Positions 1 to 10,313 of a stretch of 64,000 bases of DNA are shown piece after piece. Both the position numbers and the translations under genes were made by a program. Source of the DNA: Massilia sp. MS-15 (GTDB lineage: Bacteria; Pseudomonadota; Gammaproteobacteria; Burkholderiales; Burkholderiaceae_D); the NCBI RefSeq assembly GCF_020176695.1, contig NZ_JAIWIA010000036.1:96569-160568 (forward strand). Direction: 5' to 3'. The stretch's first letter is position 1; each line of letters opens with the position of its first letter. Below the pieces are notes generated by a model. The model was not told where the DNA came from. It saw nothing but the letters and a program-made list of their open reading frames with translations, and searched no databases.

Positions 1-2463
1 AAGGTCGAAGGCGCCGACGGCAGCCTGCCGCTCGAAGCGACGGGAGCCAGGCTCCCGGCACGCTTCAACTACGTCGGCGCCGGCCCGCTACTGTCGGTGC
101 GCGCGTCCGACCTGCCGCGCATGCCGGCGCTGCACCGCGGCCAGCTGGTGCTGGTGCAGGAAGGACCCGACGGCACGGTGCGCGCCGCCACCCGCATCCA
201 GGTGGCCGGTGCGCTCGACGATTTGTATGCGGCAGCAGGCAGCATCCCGGACCTCGGGGCCACGCCGAAGAAAGGCCGAACAGCGTTTCGCCTGTGGGCG
301 CCGACCGCGCGCACGGCGGCCGTGTGTACCTACGACAGTGCAAGCGGCAAGGCCAGCGCCGTGCATGCGATGACGTTCGACGGGCGCACCGGTGCCTGGG
401 AAGCGGCCGTGCCGCGCGACCTGTCCGGCGGATATTACCGCTACGCGGTGGATGTCGCGGTCGACGGCGTGGGAATGGTGCGCAACCTCGTCACCGATCC
501 GTATTCCGTCAGCCTGAATACCGATTCGAAGCGCAGCTACATCGCCGACCTTGGCGCCGCACACCTCAAGCCGAAGGGTTGGGACGCCACCCGGGCGCCG
601 GACACCGTCAAGGCCCAGACCGACATGGTCATCTACGAGCTGCACGTGCGCGACTTCTCGATCAACGACCCCAGCGTGCCGCTGGAGAAGCGCGGCAAGT
701 ACACGGCCTTCGGCGAGATGCATTCGAACGGCATGCGCCACCTGAAGGCGCTGGCGAAGGCGGGCATGACCGACATCCACCTGCTGCCGGTGTACGACCT
801 GGGCAGCGTGCCGGAAAAGGATTGCGCCCTGCCCCAGCCTGCCGGCGCGCCGGACAGCGAGAACCAGCAGGCCCTCATCCGCAAGACCGCGCACGAGGAT
901 TGCTTCAACTGGGGCTACGACCCGTACCACTACAATGCGCCGGAAGGCAGCTACGCGAGCGACCCCTCCGACGGCGCACGCCGCATCCTTGAGTTCCGCC
1001 AGATGGTGATGGACCTGCACCGCGCCGGCCTGCGCGTCGGCCTCGATGTGGTCTACAACCACACCTTCATCGCCGGCCAGAACGAGAAATCGGTGCTGGA
1101 CCGGGTGGTGCCCGGCTACTACCACCGCCTGAACGCGGCGGGCGCCATCGAGCGCTCGACCTGCTGCGACAACACGGCCACCGAGAACCGCATGATGGCC
1201 AAGCTCATGATCGATTCGAGCGTGCTGTGGACGCGCCATTACAAGATCGATTCCTTCCGCTTCGACCTGATGGGCCACCAGCCGCGCGCGGCGATGGAGC
1301 GCCTGCAGCAGCGCGTGAACGCCGCCGCGGGCCGCCATGTGCAGCTGATCGGCGAAGGCTGGAACTTCGGTGAAGTGGCCAATGGCGCCCGCTTCGTGCA
1401 GGCCTCGCAGCTGTCGCTGAACGGCTCCGGCATCGGCAGCTTCAGCGACCGCGCGCGCGACGCCGTGCGCGGTGGCGGAGCGGGCGACGCCGGCGAAGCG
1501 ATGGTCCGGCGCCAGGGCTACATCAACGGCCTGGTGTACGACCCGAACGCGCTGGGCGGCGGGCACCAGGAGGTCGACCTGCTGCGCGCGGCCGACATGG
1601 TACGCGTCGGCCTGGCCGGCTCGGTGCGCCCGTATGCCTTCCCGACCTTCGACGGCAGGCTGCGCAGGCTGGAAGACATCGCCTACGGCGACCAGCCGGC
1701 CGGCTTCGCGAGCCAGCCGGGCGAGGTGGTGAACTACGTGGAAAACCACGACAACCAGACCCTGTACGACATCAACGTGCTCAAGTTGCCGGTCGCCACC
1801 ACTAGCTCCGAGCGCGCCCGGGTGCAGGTGCTGGGCATGGCGATCAATGCCTTCAGCCAGGGCGTGGCCTACTTCCATGCGGGGATCGACACGCTGCGCT
1901 CGAAGTCGCTGGACAAGAACAGCTTCAACTCCGGCGACTGGTTCAACCGCATCGACTGGAGCTACCAGGACAACTATTTCGGCACCGGCTTGCCGCAGCA
2001 GGACGACAACGGCAAGGACTGGCCGCTGCTCAAGCCCTACCTGGCGAATGCCGCGCTGAAGCCCGCGCCGGCCGACATCGCGTTCGCGCGCGACGCCTTC
2101 CGCGACCTGCTGAAGATCCGGGCCAGCTCGACCCTGCTGCGCCTGCGCACGACGGATGACATCGTGCGGCGCCTGCGCTTCTTCAACACCGGGCCGCAGC
2201 AACAGGCGACCGTGCTGGCGGCCTGGATCGACGGCCAGGGCTACCCGGGCGCCGGCTTTGCCGGCCTGGCCTACCTGGTGAACGTGGACAAGGTAGCGCG
2301 CACCGTGGGCGACGCGCAATTGCGCGGCAAGCGCCTGCGCCTCCATCCGGTGCACACCGCACCGGGCGCCGCGGACGCACGCGCGCAGGAGGCGCGCTTC
2401 GACAGCGCCAGCGGCAGCTTCACGCTGCCGCCGCGCACGGCGGTGGTGTTCGTCGCCGACTGA
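1..2463 (+). CDS. pulA: Pullulanase-type alpha-1,6-glucosidase, 5' end missing
   Basis: This is a debranching GH13 enzyme that hydrolyses alpha-1,6 links in pullulan, starch or glycogen dextrins. The reading frame is open from base 1 with no stop, so the start lies upstream; 820 codons including the stop are present. A CBM48-like segment ([13 protein letters not shown]) begins near residue 95. The pullulanase marker [17 protein letters not shown] is near residue 304. GH13 motifs follow: DVVYNH near 345, nucleophile Asp422 in FRFDLMG, acid/base Glu452 in GEGWNFG, and Asp584 in VENHDNQT. The last ~170 residues fit the usual pullulanase C-terminal domain. It runs convergent to the minus-strand sugar genes that follow and belongs functionally with them. 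Any signal peptide, N-terminal CBM or lipobox is outside the window. Confidence 0.93.
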   Translation, partial: KVEGADGSLPLEATGARLPARFNYVGAGPLLSVRASDLPRMPALHRGQLVLVQEGPDGTVRAATRIQVAGALDDLYAAAGSIPDLGATPKKGRTAFRLWAPTARTAAVCTYDSASGKASAVHAMTFDGRTGAWEAAVPRDLSGGYYRYAVDVAVDGVGMVRNLVTDPYSVSLNTDSKRSYIADLGAAHLKPKGWDATRAPDTVKAQTDMVIYELHVRDFSINDPSVPLEKRGKYTAFGEMHSNGMRHLKALAKAGMTDIHLLPVYDLGSVPEKDCALPQPAGAPDSENQQALIRKTAHEDCFNWGYDPYHYNAPEGSYASDPSDGARRILEFRQMVMDLHRAGLRVGLDVVYNHTFIAGQNEKSVLDRVVPGYYHRLNAAGAIERSTCCDNTATENRMMAKLMIDSSVLWTRHYKIDSFRFDLMGHQPRAAMERLQQRVNAAAGRHVQLIGEGWNFGEVANGARFVQASQLSLNGSGIGSFSDRARDAVRGGGAGDAGEAMVRRQGYINGLVYDPNALGGGHQEVDLLRAADMVRVGLAGSVRPYAFPTFDGRLRRLEDIAYGDQPAGFASQPGEVVNYVENHDNQTLYDINVLKLPVATTSSERARVQVLGMAINAFSQGVAYFHAGIDTLRSKSLDKNSFNSGDWFNRIDWSYQDNYFGTGLPQQDDNGKDWPLLKPYLANAALKPAPADIAFARDAFRDLLKIRASSTLLRLRTTDDIVRRLRFFNTGPQQQATVLAAWIDGQGYPGAGFAGLAYLVNVDKVARTVGDAQLRGKRLRLHPVHTAPGAADARAQEARFDSASGSFTLPPRTAVVFVAD

Positions 2464-2512
2464 AGGCCGGCACGGTGCCCAATGCCGGTCACCTAAGAGA
2501 TGCTGCTCATCC

Positions 2513-2642
2513 GTAGGGTGGGCGGCTCGTGATCCGGCCCACTGGACCGGATCACCCCACGCGGTGATCGTCGTGATCTGAACAGTCGCACGGGCTGCAA
2601 TACTGAATTTCGACCGCGTGGGCGGAAATCCGCCCACCCTAC
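2513..2642. repeat. REP/REPIN-like inverted repeat pair
   Basis: A 13-bp sequence, GTAGGGTGGGCGG, at 2513-2525 is repeated in perfect inverted orientation at 2630-2642. The inner right end also forms a perfect 8-bp hairpin, GTGGGCGG/CCGCCCAC, around loop AAAT (2618-2637). A second palindrome, GTGATCCGG/CCGGATCAC, lies at 2529-2555. Single hairpins of the same family recur near 12753 and 58298. Two inverted REP units around a short spacer match the REPIN layout; a MITE with 13-bp ends is the alternative. The region fills most of the gap after the pullulanase gene and may also end its transcript. Confidence 0.7.
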
Positions 2643-2681
2643 CTCCCCGCATACTGACCGGGACAAGGTTCTCGCCGGCCT

Positions 2682-2996
2682 TCAGGCATCCAGCCCGGCC
2701 AGGCGGGCGATCTCCAGCGAGCCCTTCTCGTCGAAGATGGGACAGTCTTCGGCCAGGCGCACCGCCTCGTTGAAGTCGGCCGCATGGATCACGGAGTAGC
2801 CCGACAACGCGCTGCTGCTGAGTTTCGGGCCGCGCAGCCGGCTCGGCACCTCGACGCCGCTGTGCGTCAGCGCGCCGCGGTCCACCAGCGCGCCGCCGAG
2901 GGCGTCGAACCACGCGCTCCAGCGCTGCGGGTCGTGTTGCGGTCCTTCCGACTCGTCGATGGTCGATCCGCGGTAAACGATCAGGTATCGCTCCAT
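2682..2996 (-). CDS. YCII-related domain protein (104 aa)
   Basis: This is a small soluble protein of the YCII/DGPF (dimeric alpha-beta barrel) type. The features used are the opening MERYLIVYRG strand, the W-x-A-W-F-D-A-L-G-G helix, and the later DFNEAVRLAEDCPIF segment, which resembles the DLDEAlelArrhPl stretch of YCII-like proteins. No catalytic function is established for most members; some are linked to ECF sigma partners or dehalogenase-like chemistry. It lies alone between the REP-like pair and the TonB-like gene and points the same way as the latter, with a gap of about 70 bp. A function cannot be given. Confidence 0.7.
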   Translation of the reverse strand: MERYLIVYRGSTIDESEGPQHDPQRWSAWFDALGGALVDRGALTHSGVEVPSRLRGPKLSSSALSGYSVIHAADFNEAVRLAEDCPIFDEKGSLEIARLAGLDA

Positions 2997-3067
2997 GCCG
3001 GCTCCTCTGCAGTAATGGTCGATCGAACCTTAGCAGAAGCGCGGCGGCGGCGACGCACCGCTCGGCC

Positions 3068-4750
3068 TCACTCGAGGCGGATGGCAATGTCGAATTTCCA
3101 GGTGCGGCGGATCTCGACCACGTCGTACTGGCGCGCCAGGGCCGGCGGGAAGGGTCCGTAGGGCGCCTGGCTGGCGATCACCTTGCGCACCGCCTCGTCG
3201 ATCGCGGGCACGCCGCTGGAGGTCACGAAGCTCACCTTCTCGACGCTGCCGTCGGCGCGCACCGCCACCGTCACCACGGGCGCGACATGCGGCTGCTTCA
3301 CCACCTCGCGCACGAGGTCGAAGGCCATGTTCAGCTCGATCTTGCGGCCCATCGCCTGCGCGTACTGGACCAGTTCGGCGTTGGCGTCGGCGCGGCCGAA
3401 CAGCCAGCCGCGGCGCAGGCCGCTGACCGTGGGCTGGCTCGCCTGCGCCCGCTGGGCGGCTTCGCGGTCGAGCTGCTGGCCGATCGCGCGCAGGCGCTCC
3501 TCGCGCCGGGCCTCCTGCTCGGCGCGCTCGCGGCCGGCCTGCTCCAGGCGAGCCTGCTCCTGCCGTGCCTGCTCCGCCCTTGCCTGCTCTGCCCTTGCCT
3601 GCTCTGCCCTTGCTTGCTCCTGCCGAGCTTGCTCCTGTCGTGCCTGCTCCTGTCGTGCTTGCTCTTGGCGTGCCTGTTCCTGTCGTGCCTGCTCTTGTCG
3701 TGCCTGTTCCTGCCGAGCCTGCTCCTGGCGTGCCTGTTCCTGGCGGACTTGCTCTTGCCTAGCGTATTCCTGGCGCGCCTGTTCCTGCCTCGCCTGCTCC
3801 TGGCGCGCTTGTTCCTCTCGTAGCGCTTCCTGGCGGACTAGCTCCTGCCTCGCCTGCTCCTGGCGTCCCTGCTCCTGCCGTGCCAGTTCCTGCCGCATTT
3901 GCTCCTGCCGGGCGTGCTCCTGCGCCGTCGCCCCGGCCAGCCTTGCCTGCTCCTGCCGCATGGCCTCCTGGCGCAGCGTTTCCTGTCTTGCCTGTTCCTG
4001 TCTTGCCTGTTCCTGGCGCTGGGCGTCCAGGCGTGCGGCCTCGGTGCGCGCGGCCTGTTCGGCACGCAAGCTGTCCAGGATCCGCTGCTCGCGCGCCGCC
4101 ACCTGTTGCGCTTCCCGGGCCGCCTGTTCCACCTGTTCCGCCCGTTCCGCCTCGCTCGCGCGTTTCGCTTCGGCCTGCCTACCTGCGTCCACCTCCGCCA
4201 CGACCGGGGCTGGCGGCGCTTCGGCCTTCTTCTCCATGGGGCGTTCGACGGCGCGCAGCGGTCCGGAGGCGGCACGGGGCACTGGCTCGGCCACGCTGGT
4301 CACCGGGCCGGCCTGGCTGGCTGGCGGCGCCGCAACCGGAGCCGGAACCGGCGCAGGAGAAGGCGGAAGGGAAAGCGGCGCCGGCAAGGGTGGCGCCAGC
4401 GGGACCACGGGAGCCGGCGACGGCCGGGGTAGTGACGGGGTGGGCGGCGGCACGGCCTGCGCCGGCACGGCAACCGGCTCGCCCGCGATCACGACCCGCA
4501 GTTCATGCGCCGCGAGCCGCCGTTCTTCCCAGGGAAGGCGCAGGGCGGGCAAGCCGAGCGCATCGCCCCCGATGCTGAGGCTGAGCAGCAGGGCATGCAG
4601 CAGCAGCGACACCAGCAGCGCAATGCGCATGCGCCACGGCATGCGCGCCGCGCCAGACGCCGCCCATGCGCCATCGCCACCCGCGCGCAGGCCCGGCGCG
4701 GACCACGCCGCGCTGCTGGCTGCGGAAGAAGACAAGATCGGATCGGGCAT
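3068..4750 (-). CDS. TonB/TolA-like energy transducer with long ARQEQ pentapeptide repeat
   Basis: This is an inner-membrane protein predicted to couple the proton-motive force to outer-membrane receptors. The single TM helix is at about residues 43-60 and carries Ser48-LLL-His52, matching the conserved SxxxH motif of TonB helices. A Pro/Ala-rich stretch follows (about 85-165), then a very long charged alpha-helical region (about 200-430) made of roughly thirty ARQEQ-type pentads, and a C-terminal TonB/TonB_2-like domain (VAVRADGSVEKVSF, then WKFDIAI). At 560 aa it is far longer than classical TonB; the long charged helix is TolA-like. Met37 (4642) just before the TM helix is a plausible alternative start. 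It follows glk by 93 bp and could serve the maltodextrin receptor. Confidence 0.8.
   Translation of the reverse strand: MPDPILSSSAASSAAWSAPGLRAGGDGAWAASGAARMPWRMRIALLVSLLLHALLLSLSIGGDALGLPALRLPWEERRLAAHELRVVIAGEPVAVPAQAVPPPTPSLPRPSPAPVVPLAPPLPAPLSLPPSPAPVPAPVAAPPASQAGPVTSVAEPVPRAASGPLRAVERPMEKKAEAPPAPVVAEVDAGRQAEAKRASEAERAEQVEQAAREAQQVAAREQRILDSLRAEQAARTEAARLDAQRQEQARQEQARQETLRQEAMRQEQARLAGATAQEHARQEQMRQELARQEQGRQEQARQELVRQEALREEQARQEQARQEQARQEYARQEQVRQEQARQEQARQEQARQEQARQEQARQEQARQEQARQEQARQEQARAEQARAEQARAEQARQEQARLEQAGRERAEQEARREERLRAIGQQLDREAAQRAQASQPTVSGLRRGWLFGRADANAELVQYAQAMGRKIELNMAFDLVREVVKQPHVAPVVTVAVRADGSVEKVSFVTSSGVPAIDEAVRKVIASQAPYGPFPPALARQYDVVEIRRTWKFDIAIRLE
3541..4025 (-). repeat. 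15-bp coding minisatellite in the TonB-like gene
   Basis: On the plus strand the region is a run of degenerate 15-bp units such as CTCCTGCCGTGCCTG, about 30 in tandem. On the coding strand each unit encodes one ARQEQ-type pentad. Units differ at third positions and at a few residues (AEQ, EYA, EQV, ELA). Because the unit is a multiple of three, gain or loss keeps the frame and changes only the predicted reach of the helix across the periplasm. Confidence 0.85.
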
Positions 4751-4807
4751 GTGGCGGCGACGAAAATTATCCTTAAGGCAAGGAATTTACCGATGCTAAC
4801 ACAACAC

Positions 4808-4831
4808 CCGCAGGAGCGGCCGCGCCTGCGG
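4808..4831 (-). terminator. Weak hairpin downstream of glk
   Basis: The 7-bp arms CCGCAGG and CCTGCGG are separated by 10 bases in the 93-bp gap between glk and the TonB-like gene. On the minus strand the hairpin is followed by GTGTTGTGTT, which is only moderately U-rich. It may partly terminate the glk transcript. Confidence 0.3.
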
Positions 4832-4843
4832 AACGCTTCCGGC

Positions 4844-6709
4844 CTAGCTGTCCAGGTGCGAGATCAGGAGCCGGCCCTGGGCGTCGCCGGCCTGCTCCTG
4901 TGCCCCATCCTGGGCCTGGTTGCCAAGCGAGATCCCGACCGACATGATGTCGATCAGCAGCAGCTGCAGGATGCGCGAGATCATCGACAGGAAGGTGGTG
5001 CTGTCTTCGCTGTGGTCGACCGCCAGGCAGACCGTCGCCTTCCTCGCCAGCTGCGACTTGCTGGTGGTGATGGCGATGACGTCGGCGCCGGCCGCGCGCG
5101 CGGTGTCCACCGCGGCCAGCAGGTCCGGCAGCTGGCCGGCGGTGGAGATCGCGATCACCACGTCGCCCGGTCCCAGCAGGCCGGCGGCCAGCGTGAACAG
5201 GTGCGAGTCGCCGTACAGGGCGGCCGGGATGCGGAAGCGGAAGAACTTGTGCTGCCCGTCCAGCGCCACCGCGCGCGCATTGCCCATCGCGTAGAACTCG
5301 ACGCGGCGTGCGCGCCGCAGCAGTTCGATGGCGCGGTCGATCGCGTGCACGTCGAGCTGGTCGCGGAACTTCAGGATCGCCGACACCGTGTTGTCGATCA
5401 CCTTGGCCGACAGGTCGTGGGTGCTGTCGCTCATGCGCACCTGGCTGTGGCGCACCGGAATCGCACCGGTCAGGCTGCCGGCGAACTTCAGCTTGAATTC
5501 GGCCAGGCCCTGGAAGCCGAGCGAGCGGCAGAAGCGGATCACGGTCGGCTGGCTGACGTCGGCCAGGCGCGCGATTTCCGCGATCGGCTCGGACAGCACC
5601 TTGCGCGGATGCTCCAGCACCAGGGCGGCCACGCGCTGCTCGGCCGGCGACAGTTCGTGGCGCAGCTGCTGCACCCGGTCCATCAGGGTATTCGCGCCGC
5701 TGCGTCCGCGCAGGTGCTCGGACAGGATCCGCGCCACGCCGTACAGGGCCGGATTCGGCGTCATGATCACGTAGGTGGGAATCTGCGCGATGTACTCGGT
5801 GAAGCGGCCCTTGGCTTCGAAGCGCGCGCGGAAGGGCGAGGTGGCGAACCATTCGGCGATGCGCGGCACGATGCCGCCGCCGATGAAGATGCCCCCAAAG
5901 GCGCCCAGCGTCACCGCCAGGTTGGCGGCCGCGCCGCCCAGCATGCCGGCGAAGGTTTCCAGGGTCTCGAGGCAGAGCGCGTCGTGCTCGTCCAGCGCGC
6001 CGCTCACGATGTCGGCCGCGCTGCGCGGCGCCACCTGCCCCCCTTTGCCGTGCGCCAGCGCGCGGTACATCAGTTCGATGCCGGGGCCGGAGATCAGGCG
6101 CTCGTTCGACACGTGCGGCCATTCCTTCCACGCGTACTGCAGGATCGCGAATTCGCGTTCGTCGGCCGGCGCGAAGTTCACGTGGCCGCCTTCGCTGCCC
6201 AGCGTGACGAAGCCGTCGATGGTCGGGATCACGCCAGACACGCCCAGGCCCGTGCCCGGGCCGAGCACGCCGGCCACCGCATGGCTCTGCGGCGCGCCGC
6301 CGCCCACTTGCAGCAGGTCCTTCGGCGCGAAGCCGGGCAGCGCCATCGCCAGCGCCGTGAAGTCGTTCACCATCAGCAGCGTGGACAGGCCGAGCGTGCG
6401 GCGCAGCTCGTCGGTGGAGAAGGTCCAGTCGCGGTTGGTCATACGGATGGTGTCGCCGCTGATCGGATTGGCCAGCGCGAAGGCCGCGTGGTTGATCCGT
6501 ACATTGCCGACCTGGGCGAGGTAGGCGTGCAGCAGCGGCACGATGCCGGTGTAGTCGTCGCACAGCAGCACCGCCACCTGGCGCAGCACGCCGGGCGCGG
6601 TTTCCAGGCCGAAGCGCGCATGGGTGGCGCCGATGTCGGCAAGCAGGCGCGGGCCGTCGGCGAAGGCGGCGCGGGTGGGTTTCAGGTCGGTATCGGGTTC
6701 AACGGTCAT
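4844..6709 (-). CDS. glk: Bifunctional glucokinase / RpiR-family transcriptional regulator
   Basis: The N-terminal half (about residues 20-340) is a ROK-independent bacterial glucokinase that phosphorylates glucose with ATP: LLADIGATHARF is the phosphate-1 loop, followed by GPGTGLGVSG, the sugar-binding SEGGHVNF, and GGIFIGGGIVPR. The C-terminal half is an RpiR regulator with an HTH_6 domain (IAEIARLADVSQPTVIRFCR, about 385-405) and a SIS sugar-phosphate-binding domain (about 460-600). This fused order is known from Burkholderia glk. ATG at 6709 was chosen because it leaves a normal short N-terminus before the glucokinase fold; an in-frame ATG at 6760 would add 17 atypical residues. It lies last in the MFS-pgm-amylase-glk run and could sense sugar phosphates and regulate that pathway, which is inference. 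Confidence 0.92.
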   Translation of the reverse strand: MTVEPDTDLKPTRAAFADGPRLLADIGATHARFGLETAPGVLRQVAVLLCDDYTGIVPLLHAYLAQVGNVRINHAAFALANPISGDTIRMTNRDWTFSTDELRRTLGLSTLLMVNDFTALAMALPGFAPKDLLQVGGGAPQSHAVAGVLGPGTGLGVSGVIPTIDGFVTLGSEGGHVNFAPADEREFAILQYAWKEWPHVSNERLISGPGIELMYRALAHGKGGQVAPRSAADIVSGALDEHDALCLETLETFAGMLGGAAANLAVTLGAFGGIFIGGGIVPRIAEWFATSPFRARFEAKGRFTEYIAQIPTYVIMTPNPALYGVARILSEHLRGRSGANTLMDRVQQLRHELSPAEQRVAALVLEHPRKVLSEPIAEIARLADVSQPTVIRFCRSLGFQGLAEFKLKFAGSLTGAIPVRHSQVRMSDSTHDLSAKVIDNTVSAILKFRDQLDVHAIDRAIELLRRARRVEFYAMGNARAVALDGQHKFFRFRIPAALYGDSHLFTLAAGLLGPGDVVIAISTAGQLPDLLAAVDTARAAGADVIAITTSKSQLARKATVCLAVDHSEDSTTFLSMISRILQLLLIDIMSVGISLGNQAQDGAQEQAGDAQGRLLISHLDS

Positions 6710-6841
6710 CGTGGTCCAATTCGGGTGGGACTGCCGTCCCGGATCGCACAAGCATACCATTGAACGAATGGCAAAAAAATGCCTGCGACCCGGTCTTCCA
6801 GCGCGTCTTTCAGTCGAGGTTCAGTCGTGTTCCAGTCAGTT

Positions 6842-8551
6842 TCAATCCTGGGCGATCAGGGCCACCGGTGCGGCCTCAGGGAACTGCACCTTGCCGTCCT
6901 TGACCACCGCCGTGCCGCCCGTATACCAGTCGCGCACGGTCTGGCCGTCGTGGAACACGCCGGCCACCGTCACCGGCACCGCCCGCTCGCGCGGCAGGTC
7001 GAGCGCGACCACCACGCGGTCGCTGGCGCCATCCTTGTGCCAGCTACGCTTGAAGGTATAGGGGTTCGCCGCCAGCATCTGGTGCGTGCCCGCCCCTACC
7101 GCCGGATGGGCGGCGCGGAAGCGACCCAGCCTGGCCCAGTGCTCGCGCACCTCGCCTACCCGGTAGCTGCCGCGCGACGCATTGGCCGCCAGCTCGTCCC
7201 AGTTCATATAGGAGCGCAGCGTGGCGTCGCCCTGGGCGCCTTCCACCTTGAGCAGGCGCGCGGTCTCGTCGCCGTAGTAGATCTGGGCCGCGCCCGGTGC
7301 CAGCATCAGCTTGTTGGCCGACTCGAACGGCCGCTGGCGCAGCGGGTCGTAGGGGCCGCCATCGTCGTGCGAGCTGATGTAGTTGAGCACCGAATAGCCC
7401 TTCAGCGGACCGTGCAGCGCTGCCGCATAGCTGGAGAACAGCGCCTCGTAGCCCTGGGCCGCATCCGACTTCATGCTGAAGTTGATCATGCTGTCGAAGC
7501 CCTGCGCCAGCCAGTCCACTTCGACGCCGCCGCCCATGTCGAAGCGGTGGCCGTGCCGGATCGAATAGTTATAGACTTCCGAGACCATGTAGAAAGGCAG
7601 GTCGCCGAGGCGCTTGTCCGGGTTGGCGCGCTTCCACTCCTCATAGGCCAGGCTGGCCTCCTGCTTGAGTTCCTTCCACAGGCCAGGCTCGGTGTGCTTG
7701 ACGGTGTCGGCGCGGAAGCCGTCCACGCCGTACTTGCGGATCCAGTCGGTATGCCACTTGATCAGGTAGTAGCGCGGCGCGCGCGGGTAACCGGTGCGCT
7801 TGAAGAACGCGTCCAGCTCCTTCACCTCGCGCTCGTAGCGCCCTTCGCGCTTCCACTTCGCCACCAACTGCGGCGGCAGCGCCACGCTGGCGCGGCTGGC
7901 GGTGAGGAAGTCCGGCAGGTTGTCCACCAGGGTGCAGTCGACCGTGGTCGGAGCATCCTTGTAGGTGCAGGTCGGGCCGGTGCGCACCCAGTCCGATGGC
8001 CATACCGGGTCTTGCCCGGTCACCGGTCCGGTGTGGTTCATCACCACGTCGAGGATCACGCGGATGCCGTGGGCGTGGGCAGTGTCGACCAGCTCGCGAT
8101 AGTCCCGCTCGCTGCCCAGGTTGGCGTCCACCGCCGTGAAGTCGCGCGCCCAGTAGCCATGGAAGCCGTACGACTTGCCGGTGCCCTCATCGGTCGAGCC
8201 ATGGATCTGTTCGACCGGTGGCGTGAGCCAGATCGCATCCACGCCGAGTTCCTTGAAGTAGCCCTCGCGGATCTTCGCGGTGACGCCTTTCAGGTCGCCG
8301 CCCATGAAGCCGCGCAGCGTGGCCGCATCCGCCTTGCGCCCGTAGGCCAGGTCGTTGCCGCGGTCGCCGTTGTGGAAGCGGTCCGTGAGCAGGAAATACA
8401 CGACGGCGTTCTCCCACAGGAAGGGCTTGGCGGCTTGCCGGCCGGCCTGGCCGGCCGCGCTGGATGCGGGCTGGCTGGAGGTCTGCGCGGCAGCGCCGGC
8501 ACTGGCGCCGAGGGCAAGCAGCAGGGAGGCGGCAAGGACGGATGGTTTCAT
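6842..8551 (-). CDS. Periplasmic/secreted alpha-amylase family protein (GH13)
   Basis: This is an exported GH13 alpha-amylase acting on alpha-1,4-glucans. A signal peptide (MKPSVLAASLLLALGASAGA, cleavage near AAQ) precedes the catalytic barrel. The four GH13 motifs are present: Asp168 in DVVMNH, nucleophile Asp282 in GFRADTVKH, acid/base Glu325 in MVSEVYN, and Asp396 in ISSHDDG. It is 569 aa, and the last ~90 residues are the usual beta-sandwich C-domain. The layout resembles MalS-type periplasmic amylases. Its start is 28 bp after the pgm stop and its stop is 132 bp before glk, so it is likely cotranscribed with them. Maltodextrins taken in through the outer membrane are its probable substrates. 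Confidence 0.93.
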   Translation of the reverse strand: MKPSVLAASLLLALGASAGAAAQTSSQPASSAAGQAGRQAAKPFLWENAVVYFLLTDRFHNGDRGNDLAYGRKADAATLRGFMGGDLKGVTAKIREGYFKELGVDAIWLTPPVEQIHGSTDEGTGKSYGFHGYWARDFTAVDANLGSERDYRELVDTAHAHGIRVILDVVMNHTGPVTGQDPVWPSDWVRTGPTCTYKDAPTTVDCTLVDNLPDFLTASRASVALPPQLVAKWKREGRYEREVKELDAFFKRTGYPRAPRYYLIKWHTDWIRKYGVDGFRADTVKHTEPGLWKELKQEASLAYEEWKRANPDKRLGDLPFYMVSEVYNYSIRHGHRFDMGGGVEVDWLAQGFDSMINFSMKSDAAQGYEALFSSYAAALHGPLKGYSVLNYISSHDDGGPYDPLRQRPFESANKLMLAPGAAQIYYGDETARLLKVEGAQGDATLRSYMNWDELAANASRGSYRVGEVREHWARLGRFRAAHPAVGAGTHQMLAANPYTFKRSWHKDGASDRVVVALDLPRERAVPVTVAGVFHDGQTVRDWYTGGTAVVKDGKVQFPEAAPVALIAQD

Positions 8552-8579
8552 GCGGGTTCCTGTGGTGGCGGTGGGGGTT

Positions 8580-10262
<1,683 letters not shown>

Positions 10263-10313
10263 TCACGATACGACAGGCGCGTAATCACTGGCGCGCGCGC
10301 TCTGGCCAGGAAA

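Noticed and set aside
88..3087. Long minus-strand open frame of 999 codons across the pullulanase gene
   Set aside because: It is antisense to a gene with all GH13 motifs, is rich in Arg/His/Gln/Val as expected for a GC-rich shadow, and matches no family.
3541..4025. CRISPR array
   Set aside because: Periodicity is 15 bp with no unique spacers, and the units encode an in-frame pentad repeat.
3183..4799. Plus-strand frame with Cys/Ser/Arg repeats opposite the TonB-like gene
   Set aside because: It is the complement of the 15-bp repeat; the minus strand carries the SxxxH helix and the TonB C-domain.
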